This document shows, piece by piece, positions 8,262 through 18,383 of a DNA stretch of 64,000 bases. Location of the stretch: assembly GCF_000192575.1 (NCBI RefSeq), contig NZ_GL876933.1:525796-589795 (forward strand). The letters are read 5' to 3'. Position 1 is the stretch's first letter, and each line of letters starts with the position of its first letter. Made by a program: the position numbers and the translations under genes. The stretch is from Novosphingobium nitrogenifigens DSM 19370. GTDB taxonomy: Bacteria > Pseudomonadota > Alphaproteobacteria > Sphingomonadales > Sphingomonadaceae. The notes under the pieces were generated by a model, which saw nothing but the letters and a program-made list of their open reading frames with translations, did not search any database and was not told the DNA's origin.

Positions 8262-10022
8262 ATGACGCAGGCAAAGAGTCAGCCGGAAGCAGATCTTTTC
8301 GACGGTGTGGCCCAGACGATGGACCATGCCGCTCGCGCTGCACTGGCGCAATTCAGTGGCGGACTTTCGCCGATCACGATCGCCCAGTCCCTTGCCGACT
8401 GGGGGCTGCATCTGGCGACCTCGCCGGGGCGGCAGATGCAACTGGCGGGCAAGGGGCTGCGCAAGGGATTGCGTCTGGCCGAATATGTTGCCCGCGCAGG
8501 GTTGGCGGGGGAAACGCCGCCGCCTGCCGTCGAGCCCTTGCCTCAGGATCACCGCTTTACCGATCCCGCCTGGCAGAAAGCGCCCTTTGACACGATCTCG
8601 CAGGCGTTCCTGCTGCAACAGCAGTGGTGGCATGCGGCAACGACCTGCATCGGCGGCGTCAGCGCCCATCACGAGGCGGTGACGTCCTTCACGGTTCGTC
8701 AGTTGCTCGACATGGTCGCGCCGACCAATTTCATCGCGACCAACCCGGTCCTGCAAAAGCGGATCATGGATACCGGCGGTCATTGCCTGATCGACGGTGC
8801 TCGCCATTTCCTCGACGATCTTCGTCGCACGCTGGGCGGCGATCCGCCTGCCGGGGTCGATGGGTTCAAGGTGGGCGAGCAGATCGCCGCCGCACCGGGA
8901 CGCGTCGTCCTGCGCAACGAACTGATGGAACTGATCCAGTACGAGCCGACCACGGACAAGGTGCGGCCCGAGCCGGTCCTGATCGTGCCGGCCTGGATCA
9001 TGAAGTACTACATTCTTGACTTGTCCGAGCACAATTCGCTGGTGCGCTGGCTGACGGCGCAGGGCTTCACCGTGTTCATGGTGTCCTGGCACAATCCCAC
9101 GAGCAACGACCGCAACAAGGACATGGACGATTACGGTCGCCTCGGTCCGCTTGCGGCACTCGATGCGATCACTGCCATCACCGGGGCACAGCGCATTCAT
9201 GCTGCCGGATATTGCCTGGGCGGGACATTGCTGGCGATCGCGGCGGCGGCTCTGGCCCGCGATGGCGACAAGCGGCTGGCCAGCCTGACCTTCATGGCGG
9301 CCCAGACCGAGTTTTCCGAGCCGGGCGAACTGGGCCTCTTCATCGACGAAGCCCAGATCGACGTGATCGAGGCGATGATGTGGACGCGCGGCTATCTCGC
9401 GAGCGGACAGATGGGCGGCGCGTTCCAGATGCTGCGGTCCAACGACCTTATCTGGTCGCGCATTCTCACCACCTATCTGATGGGTGAGCGCGAGGCGATG
9501 AACGACCTGATGGCGTGGAATGCGGACGGCACCCGCATGCCTTATGCCATGCACAGCGAGTATCTGTGGAAGCTGTTCCTCGGCAACGACCTTGCCGAAG
9601 GGCGCTATCGCGTCGATGGGCGCCCCGTCTCCTTGTCGGCGTTGCGTCAGCCGATCTTCATGGTCGGGACCGAAACCGATCACGTCGCACCCTGGCGTTC
9701 GGTGCATAAGCTGCACATGCTGACGTCGGCGGAAATCCGTTTCGTGCTGACGAGCGGCGGCCACAATGCCGGGATCGTGTCCGAACCGGGCCATCCCCAC
9801 CGGCATTACCACATTGCGACCCGTCCCGAGGATGGCGCCGCCCTGTCGCCGGACGAGTGGATGGCTGTGGCCGAGGCGCGCCAGGGATCGTGGTGGACGG
9901 CCTGGGGCGAATGGCTGGCCGAGCATTCGGGCGAACCCGTCGCGCCGCCTTCGCTGGGCAATGTCGAGGCCGGGTATCCGCCGCGCGATGCAGCCCCCGG
10001 GCACTACGTTCTCGAACGCTGA
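8262..10022 (+). CDS. phaC: Class I poly(3-hydroxyalkanoate) synthase
   Basis: The 586-residue enzyme polymerises (R)-3-hydroxyacyl-CoA into storage polyester on granules. It has the PhaC N-terminal domain (about 100-275, including WWHAATTCIGG and PAWIMKYYILDL) and an alpha/beta-hydrolase domain. The lipase-like box is GYCLGGT with nucleophile Cys318. The catalytic Asp473 is in TDHVAPW and His501 in SGGHNAG. The length matches class I, single-subunit synthases. No phaA, phaB or phasin gene is adjacent, although a PHA-system protein gene lies at 34.0 kb. The next gene begins 47 bases downstream on the same strand, so read-through into the exporter operon is possible. Confidence 0.93.
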   Translation: MTQAKSQPEADLFDGVAQTMDHAARAALAQFSGGLSPITIAQSLADWGLHLATSPGRQMQLAGKGLRKGLRLAEYVARAGLAGETPPPAVEPLPQDHRFTDPAWQKAPFDTISQAFLLQQQWWHAATTCIGGVSAHHEAVTSFTVRQLLDMVAPTNFIATNPVLQKRIMDTGGHCLIDGARHFLDDLRRTLGGDPPAGVDGFKVGEQIAAAPGRVVLRNELMELIQYEPTTDKVRPEPVLIVPAWIMKYYILDLSEHNSLVRWLTAQGFTVFMVSWHNPTSNDRNKDMDDYGRLGPLAALDAITAITGAQRIHAAGYCLGGTLLAIAAAALARDGDKRLASLTFMAAQTEFSEPGELGLFIDEAQIDVIEAMMWTRGYLASGQMGGAFQMLRSNDLIWSRILTTYLMGEREAMNDLMAWNADGTRMPYAMHSEYLWKLFLGNDLAEGRYRVDGRPVSLSALRQPIFMVGTETDHVAPWRSVHKLHMLTSAEIRFVLTSGGHNAGIVSEPGHPHRHYHIATRPEDGAALSPDEWMAVAEARQGSWWTAWGEWLAEHSGEPVAPPSLGNVEAGYPPRDAAPGHYVLER

Positions 10023-10069
10023 CGATCCCGCGTCGTTTCCTGCCCCCCTTCGACAAGAGGCTCCCCGCG

Positions 10070-11065
10070 ATGGCGTCCCGTTTGCAGACTGTTCTCGTTC
10101 CCGTTGCTGCCCTGGCTCTGGTCGGAGGCGGGGCCGCGTGGTGGCGGACGCAGTCGCACGAGACGCTGCCTGCGGGGATCATCGGCAGCAATGGGCGTAT
10201 CGAGCTCAAGCGAACCGATGTCGCGGTCAAATATCCGGGGCGGCTGGTCGCGCTTCGTGTCGATGAAGGCGATGAAGTCCATGCCGGGGATGTGATCGCC
10301 GAGGAAGATCCCGCCGACACGCTGGCCCAGCTCAAGGGGGCGCAAGCCTCGCGCGAGCGGGCCATGGCGGCGCAGGACCGCGCGAGCGGGGAAACCGGCG
10401 CACGCGAAAGTCAGGCGGGCCTGGCCGCCATCGACCTGCACCAGACCGAAAAACTTGCCGCACAGCACATGATCTCGCCGGTCGAACTCGATCAGCGGCG
10501 CCTTGCCTATGCGGGGGCAACGGCGGGCGTGGCGGCGGCCCATGGCGGCGTGGCCGAGGCGCACGGGGCCATTGCGGAGGCCGATGCCGCGATCGACCGC
10601 CTCAAGACCGTCCTTGCCGATTTGCGCATTGTGGCGCCGGGCAAGCCGGGTACGCGCTATACGGTCGAATATCGCGTGGTCGAGAACGGCGCGGTGCTGC
10701 CATCGGGTGGGCGGATCGTCTCGCTGCTCAATCCCGACGATGTTTCGCTGACCCTGTTCCTGCCGGCCGCCACAGTCGCGCGGCTGGCGGTGGGGGATGA
10801 GGCCCGCGTCCTTCCCGAAGGCATGGGGCGTGCGGTTCCGGCGCGGATCACCTTTATCGCGCCCGATGCGCAATTCACGCCGAAGTTCGTCGAAACCGCC
10901 AGTGAACGGGAAAAGCTGACCTATCGTGTCAAGCTGACCGTCACGCCCGAGGGGATCCGTGCGCTGGGTGGAAAGCTCAAGGCCGGGATGACCGCCGACG
11001 GCTATGTCCGCACCGACACGCACGTGGCCTGGCCGGACTTCGGCGGCAAGACGAACGGAAACTGA
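10070..11065 (+). CDS. HlyD/YbhG-type membrane fusion protein of an ABC-2 exporter
   Basis: The 331-residue adaptor has an N-terminal membrane segment (about 7-24). A first lipoyl-like half has YPGRLVALRVDEGDEVHAGD, a coiled-coil hairpin rich in Ala, Glu and Gln spans about 80-180, and a beta-barrel half follows. The layout matches YbhG, the adaptor of the YbhFSR exporter. The start at ATG 10070 follows GAGG; the longer upstream frame overlaps phaC and is rejected. The ATPase-permease gene starts three bases after its stop codon. Confidence 0.88.
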   Translation: MASRLQTVLVPVAALALVGGGAAWWRTQSHETLPAGIIGSNGRIELKRTDVAVKYPGRLVALRVDEGDEVHAGDVIAEEDPADTLAQLKGAQASRERAMAAQDRASGETGARESQAGLAAIDLHQTEKLAAQHMISPVELDQRRLAYAGATAGVAAAHGGVAEAHGAIAEADAAIDRLKTVLADLRIVAPGKPGTRYTVEYRVVENGAVLPSGGRIVSLLNPDDVSLTLFLPAATVARLAVGDEARVLPEGMGRAVPARITFIAPDAQFTPKFVETASEREKLTYRVKLTVTPEGIRALGGKLKAGMTADGYVRTDTHVAWPDFGGKTNGN

Positions 11066-11067
11066 CT

Positions 11068-13899
11068 TTGGCCGGGCCCATTCCCGAGGGCTCTTCCCCG
11101 GCGATCCGGATCGCGGGGGTGTCCCACCACTACGGCGCGGTCGCTGCACTCGACGGCATCGCGTTCGATTTGCCGCGCGGCGGCGCGGTTGCGCTGGTCG
11201 GGCCGGACGGCGTCGGCAAGTCGACTTTGCTCGGCCTCATCGCGGGGGTGCGCAAGGTTCAGGTCGGCGCGATCACCGTGCTCGATCACGATCTGGTCGC
11301 GACGCGCGCAGGTTCGCGCGAACGGGCCCGGTTCCTGCAACGCGTCGCCTATATGCCCCAGGGTCTGGGCCGCAATCTCTATCCCACGCTCAGCGTCGCG
11401 GAGAACATCGACTTCTTCGGGCGCCTGTTCGGTCTCGATGCCGCCGCGCGGGCCGCGCACATGCAGCGCCTGCTCGATGCGACGGGGCTGGCGCCTTTTC
11501 CCGACCGTCCGGCGGGCAAGCTGTCAGGGGGGATGAAGCAGAAGCTCGGGCTGTGCTGTGCTCTTGTCCACGATCCCGACATCCTGATCCTCGACGAGCC
11601 GACGACCGGGGTCGACCCCTTGTCCCGGCGTCAGTTCTGGGATCTGGTCGATGCCATTCGCGCCGAACGGTCGGGGCTGACCGTGCTCGTCGCGACGGCC
11701 TATATGGACGAGGCGGAACGCTTCGAGCACCTCGTCGCGATGGATGACGGGCGGATCATTGCCGCCGGGGCGACGGCGGACGTGATCGCCTCGACCGGTG
11801 CGCATACGCTGGAGGAAGCCTATATCCGCCTGTTGCCGCCCGAACGGCGCCCGGATGCAGAGCGGCTGGAAGTTCCGCCCTATGTCGCGCGCGAGAACGA
11901 GGCGCCCGCGATCGAAGCGAAGGAACTGGTCCGCAGCTTCGGGGATTTCGTTGCGGTCGATCATGTCAGCTTCCGCATCGGGCGGGGCGAGATCTTCGGC
12001 TTTCTCGGCTCGAACGGCTGCGGCAAGACGACGACGATGAAAATGCTGACCGGGCTGATCGACGTGACCGGGGGCAGTGCCACGCTGTTCGGCAAGACGA
12101 TCACGCCGGGCGACATGGCGACGCGGATGCGCGTGGGGTACATGTCGCAGGCCTTTTCACTCTATGAAGAGCTGACCGTGCGGCAGAACCTGGTGCTGCA
12201 CGCGCGGCTCTATCGGGTGCCTGAAGAACGTGTGGCCGAGATTGTCGAACGTTCGCTGACCGAATTCGCTCTGGCCGATGTCGCCGACACTGCCCCGACT
12301 GCCTTGCCTCTCGGTATGCGCCAGCGGCTCCAGTTGGCGGCGGCCTGCCTTCACAGCCCCGAAATCCTCATTCTCGATGAGCCGACCTCGGGCGTCGATC
12401 CGGCGGCGCGCGACATGTTCTGGCGCCATCTCGTGCGGCTTTCGCGCGAGAACGGCGTGACGATCTTCGTTTCCACCCATTTCATGAACGAAGCGGAACG
12501 GTGCGACCGCATTTCGTTGATGCATCGCGGCCGGGTGCTGGCAATGGGGACGCCTGCCGATCTCGTCCGCGAACAGGGCGCGGCGACGCTCGAGGACGCC
12601 TTCATCACGGTTCTCGAGGCCGAAGCCGGGCACGAGGCGCAACCTGTCGTCTCGTCGGGCGAAGAGACTCTTACCTCGCAAAGCCCGTTCCGGATCGCGC
12701 ACAGCGGGCTTTTCGGCTGGCTCGCGTTCACATGGGCCTTTGCCCGCCGCGAAGGGCTCGAACTCTTGCGCGATCCCTTGCGGCTGGGCTTCGCGCTCGC
12801 GGGGCCGTTGCTGTTGCTGGCGATCGCGGCCTACAGCATTTCCTTCGACGTCAACGATGTCCGCCTCTTGGTCGTCGATCACGACCGCAGCGCGTCGAGC
12901 CGCGAACTGGTGCGTCATTTCGAAGGCTCGCGCTATTTCCGCCTGTTGTCGCCGGACAAGAGCGACGGCGCCGATGACCGCATGGCCGAACGCTCGATGA
13001 TTGCGGGTCGGGCGCAGATGGTGCTCGACATTCCACCCGGTTTCGGGCGCGATCTTGCTGCGGGCCGTCATCCCGATCTTGGCGTACAGATCGAGGGCAG
13101 CAGCCCGTTTCCCGCGTCCAATGCGCGGGCTTATGCCGATGCCATCCTGACCGGCTATCAGGCGGAAGTCCTGGCCGCTCATCCCGAAACGATCGCGGCC
13201 GACCCTGCGCTCGCCCCGGTGGCGAGCGGCGCGGGCGTCGGACAGGCGGGGCTGCCGCTCGGGCTGGCGCCGCGCTTTTCCTACAATCAGGAATTTCGCA
13301 GCATCTATGCCATGGCACCGGGCGTGCTCATGCTCGCGATGATCCTCATTCCGGCCATGCTGACGGCGCTGGGGGTGGTGCGGGAAAAGGAAATCGGCTC
13401 GATCACCAATCTCCACGCCTCGCCTGCCGGAACGGGGGCTTTCCTGATCGGGAAGCAGGCCCCCTATGTCGCGGTGGGGATGGTGTCCTTTGCCACTCTG
13501 GTCCTTGTCACCATCGGCGTGCTGGGCGTCCCGCTCAAGGGTTCGGCGCTGGCTCTGGGGATCGGCGGGCTCCTGTTCACGCTGGCCGCGACCGGGCTCG
13601 GGCTGATGATTTCGGCGTTCGTGCGCTCGCAAGTGGCGGCGATCTTTGCGACGGCGCTCATTTGCCTCATCCCCTCGGTCAACTTTTCCGGATTGCTCTA
13701 TCCGGTCTCGACACTCGAAGGGGCTTCGTACTGGGTGGGGATGGGGTTCCCGTCCTCATGGTTCCAGATCATCAGCCTCGGCACCTTTACCAAGGGGCTG
13801 GGCGTTGACAGTTTCGCGACGGCCTATGCCGCGCTGGGGGTCTTTGCGCTGACGTTCATTTTCGCCGCACGGTTCAGCCTGGGGAAGCAGGCGGCATGA
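11068..13899 (+). CDS. Fused ABC exporter: two ATPase domains plus ABC-2 permease (YbhF-YbhS-like fusion)
   Basis: The 943-residue protein carries two nucleotide-binding domains and then a permease. NBD1 has Walker A GPDGVGKST (45-53), signature LSGGM (152-156) and Walker B ILILDEPTTG (about 172-181). NBD2 has Walker A GSNGCGKTT (about 314-322), a weak signature LPLGM, and Walker B ILILDEPTSG (about 430-440). From about residue 550 an ABC-2 membrane domain has one early helix, a large periplasmic loop and about five late helices. E. coli encodes the ATPase pair (YbhF) and permease (YbhS) separately. The start is TTG 11068, with GGAA just upstream. It overlaps the next permease gene by ATGA. 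YbhFSR-type systems export drugs or cations; the substrate here is unknown. Confidence 0.88.
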   Translation: MAGPIPEGSSPAIRIAGVSHHYGAVAALDGIAFDLPRGGAVALVGPDGVGKSTLLGLIAGVRKVQVGAITVLDHDLVATRAGSRERARFLQRVAYMPQGLGRNLYPTLSVAENIDFFGRLFGLDAAARAAHMQRLLDATGLAPFPDRPAGKLSGGMKQKLGLCCALVHDPDILILDEPTTGVDPLSRRQFWDLVDAIRAERSGLTVLVATAYMDEAERFEHLVAMDDGRIIAAGATADVIASTGAHTLEEAYIRLLPPERRPDAERLEVPPYVARENEAPAIEAKELVRSFGDFVAVDHVSFRIGRGEIFGFLGSNGCGKTTTMKMLTGLIDVTGGSATLFGKTITPGDMATRMRVGYMSQAFSLYEELTVRQNLVLHARLYRVPEERVAEIVERSLTEFALADVADTAPTALPLGMRQRLQLAAACLHSPEILILDEPTSGVDPAARDMFWRHLVRLSRENGVTIFVSTHFMNEAERCDRISLMHRGRVLAMGTPADLVREQGAATLEDAFITVLEAEAGHEAQPVVSSGEETLTSQSPFRIAHSGLFGWLAFTWAFARREGLELLRDPLRLGFALAGPLLLLAIAAYSISFDVNDVRLLVVDHDRSASSRELVRHFEGSRYFRLLSPDKSDGADDRMAERSMIAGRAQMVLDIPPGFGRDLAAGRHPDLGVQIEGSSPFPASNARAYADAILTGYQAEVLAAHPETIAADPALAPVASGAGVGQAGLPLGLAPRFSYNQEFRSIYAMAPGVLMLAMILIPAMLTALGVVREKEIGSITNLHASPAGTGAFLIGKQAPYVAVGMVSFATLVLVTIGVLGVPLKGSALALGIGGLLFTLAATGLGLMISAFVRSQVAAIFATALICLIPSVNFSGLLYPVSTLEGASYWVGMGFPSSWFQIISLGTFTKGLGVDSFATAYAALGVFALTFIFAARFSLGKQAA

Positions 13900-15023
13900 G
13901 ACTGTGGCTCGCCAATGTCCGTTTCCTTGCCGCCAAGGAATTGCGCAGCCTGATGAAGGACACCGTGCTGGTGTTCCTGATCCTGTTCGCGTTCACGGTC
14001 GCCATCGGTCTCGTGGCCGAAGGGGTGAAGGCCGAAGTGTCGAACGCGACGGTCGGGGTGATCGACAACGACCGTTCCGACTTGTCGCTGCGCCTGCGCG
14101 ATGCGATCCGTCCGCCCTATTTCAAGCCGCCGATCGACCTTCCGCGCGATCGGGTCGAGCGGGAAATGGATGCCGGACGGACGATCTTCGTCATTGAATT
14201 CCCGCCCCGGTTCCAGGCCGACGTTCTGGCCGGGCGCAGTCCCGACGTGCAATTGCTGGTCGATGCGACGGCGATGACGCAGGCAGGGCTCGGTGCGTCC
14301 TATATGCAGCAGATCTTCGCCGGGGAAACGCTTGAATTCCTGCACGCGCGCGGGTTGCTCGGCGCGGTGCCGGTGCGGGTGTCGAGCCATATCCGGTTCA
14401 ATCCCAATGCCACTTCATCGTGGTACACCGCCGTCATGCAGATCGTCACCAACGTGACGGTGCTGGCGATCATTCTGGTCGGGGCGGCAGTGATCCGCGA
14501 ACGCGAACACGGCACGATCGAACACTTGCTGGTGATGCCGGTGCGGGCGAGCGAGATCGCCTTTGCCAAGATCATCGCCAATGGCCTTGTCATCCATGTC
14601 GCCGCGCTCGGTTCGCTCTTGCTGGTGGTGCATGGCTGGCTGGGGGTGCCGCTCGCAGGATCGCTGCTGCTCTTTTCGACGGCGATGGCGGTCTATCTGT
14701 TCTCGGTGACGGCGCTCGGCATGTTCATGGCAACGCTCGCGCCCTCGATGCCGCAATTCGGGCTCTTTGCCGTGCCGGTCTATGCCATCGCCTATCTCCT
14801 GTCGGGGGCGGCGACCCCGATTGAAAGCATGCCGCCGGTCCTGCAAAGCCTTGCCGGGGTGCTGCCGACCACGCAGTTCGTTACCTTGTCCAAGGCGATC
14901 CTCTATCGCGGCGCGGGGATTGACGTGATCTGGCCACAGATGCTGGCCATCGCCGGATGGGGCAGCCTCTTCGTTACGCTGGCGGTGCAACGCTTCCGCG
15001 CGATGCTGGCGCGACAGGGATGA
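13896..15023 (+). CDS. ABC-2 type permease subunit (YbhR-like)
   Basis: The 375-residue protein has one N-terminal helix (about 24-44) and a periplasmic domain of about 130 residues. Five to six C-terminal helices include VTNVTVLAIILVGAAVIRERE and a late LSGAATPIESMP loop typical of ABC-2 permeases. It should dimerise with the permease half of the upstream fusion protein. The ATGA overlap with that gene signals coupled translation. Confidence 0.9.
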   Translation: MRLWLANVRFLAAKELRSLMKDTVLVFLILFAFTVAIGLVAEGVKAEVSNATVGVIDNDRSDLSLRLRDAIRPPYFKPPIDLPRDRVEREMDAGRTIFVIEFPPRFQADVLAGRSPDVQLLVDATAMTQAGLGASYMQQIFAGETLEFLHARGLLGAVPVRVSSHIRFNPNATSSWYTAVMQIVTNVTVLAIILVGAAVIREREHGTIEHLLVMPVRASEIAFAKIIANGLVIHVAALGSLLLVVHGWLGVPLAGSLLLFSTAMAVYLFSVTALGMFMATLAPSMPQFGLFAVPVYAIAYLLSGAATPIESMPPVLQSLAGVLPTTQFVTLSKAILYRGAGIDVIWPQMLAIAGWGSLFVTLAVQRFRAMLARQG

Positions 15024-15046
15024 GTTTGGAGCGAAAGGGAATATCC

Positions 15047-16519
15047 ATGGCACGTCACTCCCGCCCCGCTTCGGTCCTGATGGTGCTGGCACTCCCGCTG
15101 GCAGCTTGTGTCCATGCGCCTGCGACAGAGCCGCACCGCGCCCCGGTGACGCCGCCGGCGGCCTTTGCCGGGATCGACGGGGCTGCGCCGGAACAGGCGG
15201 TGCCGTTCGATCACTGGTGGACCTTGTGGGGTGATCCTGCGCTCGATGCGCAAGTCGAACGTACGCTTGCCGCCAATCAGGATATTCGTATCGCCATGGC
15301 GCGGGTGCGCGCCGCACGTGCCATGGCGGCGGTGGCCGAATCCGCGCTCTATCCGACCATTGCCGCCAATGGCGCGGTCTGGGGCACGGTCGCGAACGGC
15401 ACCATCGACGGTTCGCTGGGGCAGCTTCTGGCCGCAAGTCCCGAAGGGGCGAGCGGCACGGCCGGAGGCGGTCATGTCGTGGCTCTGGGCGCGGCATGGG
15501 AACCCGACGTGTTCGGCGGGCGCCATGCTGACCGGGATGCGGCGCGCGCGGCGGCTCTGGGGACGCAGGACATGGCCGCAGGCGTGCGGTTGATGGTCGT
15601 GGCCGACGTGGTCGAAAACTGGCAACAGGCAGCAGGCCTTGCCCGGCGCCTGATCCTGCTCGACCGCAGCCTGAGTGCGGCCGATACGTTGATCATGTAT
15701 GCAAGGGCGCGCATGGCCGCCGGGCAGTCCGATGCAGCGACGGTTGCCAAAGTCGAAGCCGCGCGGGCAGGGATTGCCGCCCAGCGCGGGCCGCTGGTCG
15801 AACTCATCGCCATTCGTCAGCGCCGTCTTGCCGTTCTGGCCGGAGATCCGCCGGAAAAGCCGGTCGCGGTTCCGGCCGAAAGCGGTTTGACGCTGCCTGC
15901 GGTGCCGACCGGGGAATTGCCCTCGACCGTGCTTGCTCGCCGTCCCGACGTTCGGGCAACGGCGGCGGCAGTTGCGGCGCGCGCGGCCCGGCTCAAGAGC
16001 CTGAAGCGCGATCTGCTGCCCCGGTTCAATGTCCTGATCGGCGGGGCGGACGGGCATGTCACGCTTGCGGGCATTCCGGGCTATGGGGGACAGGCCGGGC
16101 TGATCGGCTTGCAGGCATCAGTCCCGCTGTTCACGGCAGGGCGCCTTCATGCGCGGATCGTCGGGGGCGACGCGGATCTCGACGCGGCGCTGGCGATGCA
16201 GGATCGCACCGTGCTGGCCGCGCTCGAGGATGTGGAAGCGGCAACCAGCCTGCGTCACGGTGCCGACCAGAGCCGGGCCCAGCGCGAACGGGCCGGGGTT
16301 GAATCCAATCGCCGTCTTGTCGCGACCGACGCCTTGTTCCGCGCCGGTCGCAAGACGTTGGGCGATGTTCTTGAAGCCCGGCTCGACGCGCTGTCCGCCG
16401 CCGATGCGGTCGAACAGGCCCAGATCGCGCAGGGCTCCGCGACCGTCCAGCTCTACCGCGCGCTCGGCGGCGGCTGGGACGGCGCGGGAACGGTCAGTCC
16501 AGCCCCAGCAAAGCCCTGA
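15047..16519 (+). CDS. NodT-family outer membrane efflux lipoprotein
   Basis: The 490-residue protein has a lipoprotein signal ending LPLAACVHAP and two efflux repeats. FDHWWTLWGDPALDAQVE marks the first and VLARRPDVRATAAAVAA the second. It supplies the outer membrane channel for the ABC-2 exporter encoded just upstream, so the locus contains a complete tripartite system. ATG 15047 is preferred because AAAGGGAA lies 6-13 bases upstream; ATG 15020, which overlaps the previous stop codon, would add nine residues before the signal peptide. Its 3' end overlaps the convergent phosphomannomutase gene by 26 bases. Confidence 0.9.
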   Translation: MARHSRPASVLMVLALPLAACVHAPATEPHRAPVTPPAAFAGIDGAAPEQAVPFDHWWTLWGDPALDAQVERTLAANQDIRIAMARVRAARAMAAVAESALYPTIAANGAVWGTVANGTIDGSLGQLLAASPEGASGTAGGGHVVALGAAWEPDVFGGRHADRDAARAAALGTQDMAAGVRLMVVADVVENWQQAAGLARRLILLDRSLSAADTLIMYARARMAAGQSDAATVAKVEAARAGIAAQRGPLVELIAIRQRRLAVLAGDPPEKPVAVPAESGLTLPAVPTGELPSTVLARRPDVRATAAAVAARAARLKSLKRDLLPRFNVLIGGADGHVTLAGIPGYGGQAGLIGLQASVPLFTAGRLHARIVGGDADLDAALAMQDRTVLAALEDVEAATSLRHGADQSRAQRERAGVESNRRLVATDALFRAGRKTLGDVLEARLDALSAADAVEQAQIAQGSATVQLYRALGGGWDGAGTVSPAPAKP

Positions 16520-17981
16520 TGGCTTTGACCGCGCTGGCATTGAGAGCGACGGCTTCGGCCTCGCTCTCACTTTCGGTGTAGCAGCGCAGTTCGGGGGCAT
16601 TGCCCGATCCGCGCAAATGAATGACGCCGCCTTTGGCAAACGTCGCGCGCAGGCCGTCAGTGCGGTCGATGGCCACCGCTTCACCGGCAAATTCGGCGAA
16701 CAGCTTGCTTTGCAGGGCGAGCTGCGCGGCTTCGTCCCCGGCGGAAAGCTCGCCGAACAGGCGTGCGCTTGCTTCGGGCGGGAAGGGGGTGACGCGGTCG
16801 GAGAAAGTGAACCGCTGCGGCAGGTCGGCAAGCTGGGCCGAAACGCTGGGCGCCGGGGCGGTCAGTACGGCCAGCATCGGCAGCACGGCATCGCGGGTCG
16901 GCAGGGCACGGGTGGCGCTGCCTTCGGTCTTGCCGGGGATCGCACTGCCGAGCAGGAAGCCGCCATTGGCTTCGTAGCCGACGACGACGGCCGATCCGGC
17001 CGCCAGTTCGCCCTGCATCGCACTGATGACATAAGGCGATCCGATCCGGGTGCGCACGACCGCGCCGAACAGGCCCGACTTTTCGACCGCAGTGTTGCTG
17101 CTGACCGGGGTGACGACGCTGGTCGCGCCGACGCGGGCCGAACACAGGATGCCGAGCACGTCGCCGCGCAACCACTTGCCGGTTTCATCCGCGATCAGCG
17201 GGCGGTCGGAGTCCCCGTCGGTCGAGACGATCGCGTCGAAGCCGTATTGGGCGGCCCATTCGCGCGCCAGCACGACGTCTTCGGGACGAATTGCTTCGGT
17301 ATCGACCGGGACGAAGGTTTCCGAGCGGCCGAGCAGCTCGATCTCGGCGCCCAGTTCGGTGAGAATGCGGGCAAGGACATCGCGCCCGACCGCAGAATGC
17401 TGATAGACGCCCACACGCTTGCCACTGAGGGCCCCGGCCCCGAAATGGTCGATGTAGCGGCGGACGTAGGCGTCCTCGACATCGGTGACGGCGGGCAGCG
17501 TTTCGGGGATCGCCAGCATGCCGTCGGCCCCGAAACGATCCTCGCCGAGATCGACGACCTGGCGGCTCATCCCGGCTTCGTCTTCCTTGAGCACTTCACC
17601 GGCCGAGCGATAGAACTTGATCCCGTTGCGGTCGGCGGGAATGTGGCTGCCCGTGACCATCAGCGAGGGAATGCCGCGCGCAAAGGCAAAGAGCGCCAGC
17701 GCAGGGGTTGGGACATAGCCGCAGAAAACCGGGATCCCGCCCATGTCGCGCACGGCGCGCGCGCATGCGGCCAAGATGCGCGGGGTCGACGGGCGCAAGT
17801 CCCCGGCAAGGGCCACTTCGCCGCCGGGTGCGAATTCGCCCTGTTCGGTCATGTAGCCCAGGAAACCGGCGGTATAGCCATAGCAGACGCGGTCGGTCAT
17901 TGCCGAAACCAGTCCCCGGGCCCCGCTCGTGCCAAAGGCCACGCCCGATTCCTGCATCAGCTCTTTTACGGTGGTCTTCAT
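16494..17981 (-). CDS. Phosphomannomutase / phosphohexomutase family protein
   Basis: The 495-residue alpha-D-phosphohexomutase has the phosphoserine loop VTGSHIP (Ser112), the metal-binding DGDSDRP (Asp255, Asp257, Asp259), the sugar-recognition loop YEANGGF and a C-terminal phosphate-binding domain with RGSGNAPE. Such enzymes interconvert mannose-6-phosphate and mannose-1-phosphate (or the glucose equivalents), feeding nucleotide-sugar synthesis. The start MKTTVKEL follows GAGG with good spacing. It stands at the edge of the glycosyltransferase cluster, consistent with supplying sugar donors for surface polysaccharide. Specificity for mannose over glucose or glucosamine is not certain. Confidence 0.87.
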   Translation of the reverse strand: MKTTVKELMQESGVAFGTSGARGLVSAMTDRVCYGYTAGFLGYMTEQGEFAPGGEVALAGDLRPSTPRILAACARAVRDMGGIPVFCGYVPTPALALFAFARGIPSLMVTGSHIPADRNGIKFYRSAGEVLKEDEAGMSRQVVDLGEDRFGADGMLAIPETLPAVTDVEDAYVRRYIDHFGAGALSGKRVGVYQHSAVGRDVLARILTELGAEIELLGRSETFVPVDTEAIRPEDVVLAREWAAQYGFDAIVSTDGDSDRPLIADETGKWLRGDVLGILCSARVGATSVVTPVSSNTAVEKSGLFGAVVRTRIGSPYVISAMQGELAAGSAVVVGYEANGGFLLGSAIPGKTEGSATRALPTRDAVLPMLAVLTAPAPSVSAQLADLPQRFTFSDRVTPFPPEASARLFGELSAGDEAAQLALQSKLFAEFAGEAVAIDRTDGLRATFAKGGVIHLRGSGNAPELRCYTESESEAEAVALNASAVKAIRALLGLD

Positions 17982-18383
17982 CCAGGCCTCGCTTGTTCGT
18001 CCGGTCCCTCGGCGTCTTCCTCCCCCCGCCGATTCGCCGCGCATATGGCGGGCCGGGGCAGGGATTGCCAGCCCCGTTGCCTCCACCCCGTTACCTCAGC
18101 CTCGTCGCCGAGACGGGAAATGCGGCGGAAACGGTGCAATCCGCAAATACCCTGATGCCGCGCCCACGACGAGTGCGACGAATGCTCCGTCAAACGGGCC
18201 TCACAAGGTATTCGTGACAAGGAGTATTGCGGGACTGGTGTGCGGGCAAGCGCTCTTCGCAGTTGCAAAAGGGAAAACCCCGGTCGGAACTGGAGCCGCT
18301 TGCGATTTTCCTCGCCACGCGGGGCGATCACTGTTCGCTCCGCGTGGCGGACCGTGCCGCGTGTCATGGCGGAGATAGGGGCA
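17982..18383. other. Divergent intergenic region between phosphomannomutase and glycosyltransferase genes
   Basis: About 400 bases that should carry promoters for both divergent genes. The open frames seen here lack recognisable domains. I see no convincing hairpin, tandem repeat or RNA gene. Confidence 0.4.

Noticed and set aside
16149..18155. 668-codon plus-strand frame across the phosphomannomutase region
   Set aside because: It is antisense to a clear phosphomannomutase and shows no family motif; such long shadows are common in high-GC DNA.
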